From assembly GCA_009667805.1 (NCBI GenBank), contig CM019070.1, positions 54,272,451-54,336,450 on the forward strand: a stretch of DNA of 64,000 bases, in the 5' to 3' direction. The stretch comes from Leptobrachium leishanense (lineage: Eukaryota > Chordata > Amphibia > Anura > Megophryidae). The translations under genes were made by a program, and so were the position numbers. Positions within the stretch are counted from its first letter, which is position 1; each line of letters begins with the position of its first letter. Positions 58,286 to 64,000 of this stretch are shown one piece after another. Below the pieces are notes generated by a model. It worked only from the letters and a program-made list of their open reading frames with translations. It had not been told where the DNA came from and did no database searches.

Positions 58286-60270
58286 ACAGAAAAATTTGTG
58301 CACAGCTGTCTCGCCATACTGTACTAAGAAATCGTGTTCGCGGCTTTAGCGTAGACAGTGCGCGTACAGTAATACAGTGCACATTATTTATACTCTAAAC
58401 CTGCCAGCAGGAATTTCACAGCACAGAATGCTGAGACAGCTGTGTCCATACTATCTATTGTAGACATGCAAAAGGGATTCTACTGTGCATTAAATGACCT
58501 GGCACAATTTTGAGCACTTTCCACTGTACTGTGCAGTAAATCCCACTGGTGAGTTTTAATGTACAGTATAATCCCACTGTGTGTTTTACTGTAAATATAC
58601 ATCACACCGGTGCGTTTACTGTATTATTACAATATTGCTCAGTAATAAAATGTTGAGAATGGTTGTTAAGGTTACTATTACATGAGCATTGTTATACCAC
58701 ATTATCACACACTCAGAAATTGCAATTCAATGCACAGATGACCGTTACATATACATTTAAAATATATGATTGATATATTGTCATTTTGGTCATTGCTAAG
58801 AGTGATAACATTAATGCATGCATAATTGATGACAGTTAGCAAAATATTAACATTATATATATATATTTATATAAACATGTATATTTTTCCATCAAAATTA
58901 TGATTTATTGGTTGCTGCTCATATTTGGAGAATATTAAAGGGACTAAATGCTTTTCTGCCATGAGATGAGGCAGGCAGCCATTGGAAAGAGATCAGACAG
59001 TTGTCAAGATTAGAGGGTGGCCCAGCGTGCAGACAAACCCCAAACAAAGAAGTAAAATCCTTGAACTAATAGGCCAGTCCTTAGAGTTGCTGGTATCTAA
59101 ACTACTAAAGCCGATATCAGGATGGCAGTGGTAGACATAAATGATAAAACCTTGAAAGGTCAGCACACTGAGACAGTTAGACATACAAGCTCAGGTCAGG
59201 ATTGGAGAGATCAGAATCAGTCAAGGTACTTAACCACAGGTCAAACCGGGAAATCCAAAATACTAAGACACAGGAGCGCGATGAGGGGTACACAGAAACC
59301 ACGGGAGGGCACATAGCTCTGCAGTTGCTGTTACATCAACCCCCCTAGGCCTCTGATTGGTTGTAGCAACTATAGAGCATAGGCATCTAGAGTGGTGCCC
59401 TCCCTTCATAGAAGGTCTATCTGCGACTCGAGTAGGCACAGCAACACCAGCAGGCACGACACCATGCTAAGTGAGTTTTTGGCTTGCGAATGGCTTGAAG
59501 GTATTATGACCAACATTTTCCTAGCGTTCCACCCTATAGGCTAGTGAAAACCTCATTGTTTGGCTAGTTTGCTGTTGATAGGGGTTTAGGAGCCTTTGCT
59601 AATATGGGCCTCGGACCTCATCGTGGCAAAATGGATGTTTAAGGCATACCGCCTTCTTTGTTGTTTTCTAAGTAGCTCTGGCATGCTCCAAGGTGGCTCA
59701 ATTTAATCTTCATTAGAAACATACACAGTTTTGGACTATCGTCATGGTCGTTCGTCTTATCCAAAGTGTGATCAGCTAATGTCAATCAACCATGCCGAAT
59801 CTAAACATCTGTTAACCGTCACCCACAACTCACAGAGTTTAGCAGATAAATGTCGACTAGTAAACTTTGTTTTCCATAATCAAATCAACCATGACTTGTT
59901 GACACTTTCTGATTGAAATAAACATATTTTTCCTCATGTTTTTTAATATAAAAACTGAACATTAATTAGCATCTCACCACTGGATATTAATCATATGCAA
60001 AATGCCTGGGAAATAAAATGATGTAAAATTTAACACCATTAGTAATTAAAACTGAACACTTTTCAAGTTGACCAGCATTAGATATGTGCAAATCAATCCC
60101 ACGTGAATCCTCGCGAATGTATGGTTCTAAAATCATTTCACAGATCTGTATTTTCTTGTTTAACTAAAAATAACATCTAGATATTACATATGATATGTAA
60201 CGACAATATAGACCACTCAGATTTCATGAGCTTCCTTGATCACCATAAACTGATTTAATTTCCAGTTCAT
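58286..60270. other. Unassigned sequence
   Basis: No gene was seen. TA-rich runs occur near 58855-58875. The segment about 58985-59470 has no AT bias and may be an uncharacterised repeat or LTR fragment, but no partner exists in the window. Confidence 0.4.
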
Positions 60271-60274
60271 TTAA

Positions 60275-60485
60275 TGTTCTTATTATTATATTCTTATTAT
60301 TATTATTATGTTCTTATTATTGTGTTATTAGTAGTAGCAGTAACAGTAGTATTATATTATTATGATTGCATTGTATTGCATTAATTAGTATTATATGATA
60401 ATTATTATAAAGTACATCATTTAACAATATAAGAATTATTTTATTATAATTTTATTCATATTAGAATTATTATATCACACAATTA
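60275..60485. repeat. Degenerate TTA/TTAT simple repeat
   Basis: This is an imperfect run of TTATTATTA, GTAGTAGCAG and ATTATTATA words. Confidence 0.7.
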
Positions 60486-60606
60486 TTATTACACTTTCTT
60501 AATCCTTACGTAGTCTATATAGTCTGCGGTATTTGATCTACAATCAGTTTATTTAGCAGAAGTGTTCAAAGAGAGAAGCATACAACAGCAGGATCAGATA
60601 CACTTG

Positions 60607-61235
60607 GGGCTCTATTAAATTCTTCGCGCAAACGTTAACGCGTGCGCAAAAACGCATTAATGCGAAGGGAAAAACCTTTTGCGCAGAACGTCGTAGTACA
60701 ATGTCCGCGCAAAAAATGCGCGTTAACGTCTACCGCTGGTGAACCTGCGCGAACCTTGCGCGAGCTTAATATACGTTGGGCGTCCTATACTTAACATTGT
60801 GGGCGCAAATGCGTTTGTGCGCTGGTACGCGGATGGTATTACAATCTATGCACATAATTTTAATGTCTTTTAAAAGCTGGTGTTAACGGCAAATCTGAAC
60901 GTCCTGGCCGAAACCAAATAAACGTTAGCGCGTGTAATTTAACGCTGGTATTACAATCCGTGCGTAATTTTTCATCTGTTTCATAAATAACAACGCAAAA
61001 ACGCGCGCGCATTAACGCTGCGTGCAGAAATCGGTGTGCGGACTGTTTTTTCACACGATTCAGCCAATCAGAATTAAGAACCACAATTGTCTTCCGTTCA
61101 GTTTATGCGCCTGTCAAAATCAATCTGAGTATATATGCTGCCGCAATAATAAAAACACACACAACTTCTCAATTTTATTGTTTGGGTATGCGTAGAATGT
61201 GTAACTATACTTTGCTGTATTTTTTTTTCAGGCTG
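60607..61235 (-). mobile_element. Harbinger-like transposon, truncated, empty-site copy
   Basis: It starts GGGCTCTATTAAATTCTTCG. Its first ~300 bp are the reverse complement of the right end of 3735-5684. It then switches to the direct orientation of that element's left interior (AACGCTGCGTGCAGAAATCG) and runs through the site that holds the 1.2-kb insertion in the other copy. It stops abruptly near 61235, where Tc1 sequence begins. Confidence 0.6.
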
Positions 61236-61239
61236 GTGT

Positions 61240-61340
61240 ATCCACAAATGGATTGGCCACCACAGAGTCCAGACCTTAACCCCAATGAGATCTTTGGGAT
61301 AATGTGCTGGAGAAGACTTCATGTAAAAAAAAGATTTTCT
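61240..61340 (+). pseudogene. Tc1-like transposase fragment
   Basis: It encodes a [19 protein letters not shown] segment around the catalytic Glu, similar to the relics at 14640 and 50791. Little else is preserved. Confidence 0.55.
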
Positions 61341-62044
61341 TTATGACCCCCCCTCGTTCATCCACCATTTTAAATTTGGCAAAATGTTGACCTTTCTGGT
61401 CAAGATGTACGGCCCAAATGATGTTGGGCTCAAACATTATGGAGGGAATGGGATTATTTATTTTGACTGTGGGTACTGAAAGCTCTGAATCCATTTATCG
61501 CTTTGAATGATATATGATCATGATAATTTAAAACATTGCTTGTATAATGATGTATCAAATGAAAACTCATTAATGTCACCTGGACATGGACCCGTCTAGA
61601 CATGGCTCTTTTTGATCTGTTTTACAACATCTTAATAATAAGGATCTATTTGTTATAAATGTTGAATAACGGTTGAATTAATTTCACCTTTAGGAAGTCA
61701 CTGTGAAGCTGCCCCTTCTACAGCTCATTATTTTAAAACATTTTGTTTTTTAACTACAAACATGCAACATAATTATGCTCAAAAAAATATTTTTTTGCTT
61801 TAGAAAAAGTAGGGAGAGAGTTGAAGGGAAATCTTGCACTAGAGCTCAGATTCCTTGACGCCAATTTTTCAACTTTGTCTCCATAACGAGAAACCAAACT
61901 GAAGAGCATTTGATTCGTACTGTTTATTGCTGTACATTTATCTGTATTGCAGATACAGAAATATTTCTATCAGTTTGATCCTCAAAGCAAAAAAATGAGG
62001 CATAAATGCTAAAATTTTTGAATATTTTCGAAGAAATCTCTATT
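61341..62044. other. Unassigned AT-rich sequence
   Basis: Nothing was recognised. Confidence 0.4.
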
Positions 62045-62400
62045 AGGGCTGTCCCGATCCAATCCCTAGGATCAGGATCAGGACCCGATTACGGCATGTT
62101 TCAGGAATCGGAGATTGACATTTCACATGCCAACCCAATTCTGAAGTTAGAAACTGCCGGCCGGTGAGACTTACAGCCTCCCTACATCATCAGCGTTGAA
62201 TCGCAGTATCTTCCTTGCTTGCTGATAGGTCCTGGAGGAAGTTAGGAAGATGCTGTGAATCTCCCTGACTCTGGATTCTCTCGCAGTGACTTCCTTGCTT
62301 GCACTATGATACACAGGCAGGAATGACACTGCGACTGAAAGCTGAGGCAACAGGATTCCCTTTCGCAAGGCAGCCGCCAGTCCATCCATGGGTAGTGTTG
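62045..62400. repeat. Possible DNA transposon fragment
   Basis: The start AGGGCTGTCCCGATCC resembles a common vertebrate hAT-type terminus by pattern. No matching right end was found. Confidence 0.3.
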
Positions 62401-62770
62401 GATTGGAAAAAATTTATTAAAACTACTGTGTCAAGTCCCTGACTTACTGCAGCTCAAATTAAGAGGGCACCTTGAGGCCCTTAATAAATCAACATACAAA
62501 AAGAAATAACGATGGCGCATAATAGTGCATAATTCCTGTATACCGATAAAATGTATACCAATGTTTCAATGGGTCCCCAGATACAGTTAGGTGCCCAACC
62601 TTCGGTATTTCACCTTCACTCTGATAATTTTCAAAGCACATACAAAATATGCATATAAACATGTGCCGCAATGGCTCAGACCTCCCGCAAACTATCGTCC
62701 AGAACAGTCCATGATCCGCCAACCGGTGGTCACAAATTGCCTGCAATCGTCTGACTTGGGGGTCTCCCAG

Positions 62771-62897
62771 CACACCGCCCAATTTTCTAAAATGTATCGC
62801 TCGACGCGTTTCGTGATAACACTTGCTCCTGATGAAGTGAGACAAACGTTCTCACAAAACGTGTCGAATGATACCTTTTAGAAAATTGGGCAGTGTG
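62771..62897. repeat. Foldback repeat, ~45-bp arms
   Basis: Arms about 62771-62817 and 62851-62897 are inverted repeats (CCCAATTTTCTAAAA against TTTTAGAAAATTGGG; CGACGCGTTTCGTGA against TCACAAAACGTGTCG). The loop contains TCCTGATGAAG. Confidence 0.7.
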
Positions 62898-62927
62898 TCT
62901 AACAATCTAAAATATGCAACATACTTA

Positions 62928-63848
62928 CCGGGTTATTCAGAGAGGTCCGAAATGTGGCCGAAATGTAACCGGACACTGAATTTCAGCGAACAGGGACATT
63001 TCGGGGCCATTCAGCTATTCAGACAGCAGGCAATGCGCCAAATTCTGGCGAATTGCCTGCACGTACGGTGCCTGTTCGAGGACAATGAAATCCCCCATAG
63101 AGAACCAATGGTTCATCTATTCAGAGAACACCGAATAGCTGAGGAATGTCAGTGAAGTGCCCTGCCGTTCGGTGGTTTCATTCGTCAGATTTATTCAGGC
63201 GAATCCCATAGGCTTCAATGTTAGAAAATATTCCTGTTTTGATTCAATATCTAATAAACCGTTTATTATTTTATTCTGCAGTAAAAAGTCCTTTTATTTT
63301 TAGATTTTTTTAGGATCTTTAAGCCATTTTTTGGGATTTTTTTGTCTAATTTTTGTTCCGTTTTTTTAAAATATTTTTTTCATTTTTCTGTAACAGACCT
63401 TTTTATTATCATTCATTGGATCTTATAAGTAAATTCCAGACATTTTCGTTCAGTAGTTTTTTTTCAAACAGCGTTTCAAATTTCAAAGTTTCAAGCGAAC
63501 TGTTTTTTGGGGATTTTTTCACCCCATTCATCTGCATGTCGGCTTTTTCCACCAGCTGCTCTGCGATCAACGGCTGCTCTGATTTTTCCGGCGTGTTCGG
63601 CTTGGTTTTTGCGACAGTTTCTGCGGGTTTTCGGTGAGTGTTTGGTGAGTATTCGGTGAGTGTTCAGCGAGTGTTCTGCGGGTTTTCTGCGGGTTTGTGG
63701 CGAGTATTCCCTGCACTACAGGGCCCTGCGGTGCTTGCTGAATACACCGCAAGGTCGGCGAACTAGGAATCGCCAACTGGCCCCGAAGTGCAGGGAACAA
63801 AAGTCACCGAACGTGCGGTGACTTTTCAGATCTTTCTGAATAACCATG
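62928..63848 (+). mobile_element. R1 DNA transposon, diverged copy
   Basis: The ends CCGGGTTATTCAGAGAGG and TTTCTGAATAACCATG are diverged versions of the R1 termini. The interior keeps the GCCAAATTCTGGCGAATTGC hairpin and the GTCACCGAACGTGCGGTGAC hairpin. A short tandem GGTGAGTGTTCGGT-like array lies near 63628-63690. Confidence 0.7.
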
Positions 63849-64000
63849 TAAGAGTGTAAAAAAACAATCTCTTTATTTATATCTAAATGGTAAGATCTTA
63901 TTACAAAAGTGTTCAGATTTAAGAGTTGAGGTTATCTCTTTTTTCTTACATTTCTAAAAGCTCCTGCAAGAGCCTAACATTGAGTAAACTCGATCTGGTC

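Overview
This is vertebrate nuclear DNA, most likely from an anuran amphibian. It is AT-rich and carries no recognisable host gene, but it is packed with transposable elements. The mix (hAT, Tc1/mariner, TTAA-target Kolobok/piggyBac-like and Harbinger-like DNA transposons, an L1-type LINE, CR1/Rex1- and L2-like LINE remnants, a tRNA-derived SINE and a Ty3/Gypsy element whose Gag begins like a PNMA protein) fits a frog genome. The species call is inference. The window reads as intergenic or long-intron sequence.

Layout. 1-7.9 kb: two inverted copies of a TTAA-flanked transposon made of serial hairpins, one of them nested in a Harbinger-like element; a smaller TTAA element; an old R1 copy. 7.9-11.2 kb: a hAT-type element with a perfect 8-bp target duplication, holding a minisatellite that was itself split by a Tc1 transposon. 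12.3-15.1 kb: a long inverted repeat, an L2/CR1-like LINE 3' end, a palindromic MITE, a 30-bp minisatellite split by a second hAT element, and a Tc1 relic. 15.2-17.0 kb: two inverted copies of a MITE (called B here) around an R1 element that is itself flanked by a ~50-bp direct repeat. 17.9-21.5 kb: local tandem duplications and SINE copies. 22.5-29.2 kb: a full-length L1-type LINE with a 16-bp target duplication and broken ORF1 and ORF2. 29.3-30.9 kb: a hAT element containing MITE-B and R1 copies. 31-38.5 kb: mostly featureless, with two short MITEs and a 30-bp minisatellite. 38.7-47.2 kb: a complete Ty3/Gypsy element (LTRs, primer-binding site, gag, pol, polypurine tract, LTR) inserted into a LINE relic. 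47.2-64 kb: CR1/Rex1-like LINE fragments, three more R1 copies, Tc1 relics, hAT MITEs, foldback repeats and simple repeats.

The elements work only as selfish units. The Gypsy element encodes Gag, then Pol in the -1 frame, with a GGGAAAC slippery site followed by a GC-rich stem at the overlap. The SINE and an L2/CR1-like LINE share the same 3' tail, the usual sign that the SINE borrows that LINE's reverse transcriptase. The Gypsy LTRs differ by one substitution and seven small indels, and its reading frames are broken only by frameshifts. That pattern suggests a very young insertion, possibly with residual long-read indel errors.

Names such as R1, MITE-B and R3 are labels used only in this annotation. 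Superfamily assignments rest on target-site duplications, terminal inverted repeats and motifs read by eye. No database search was run.
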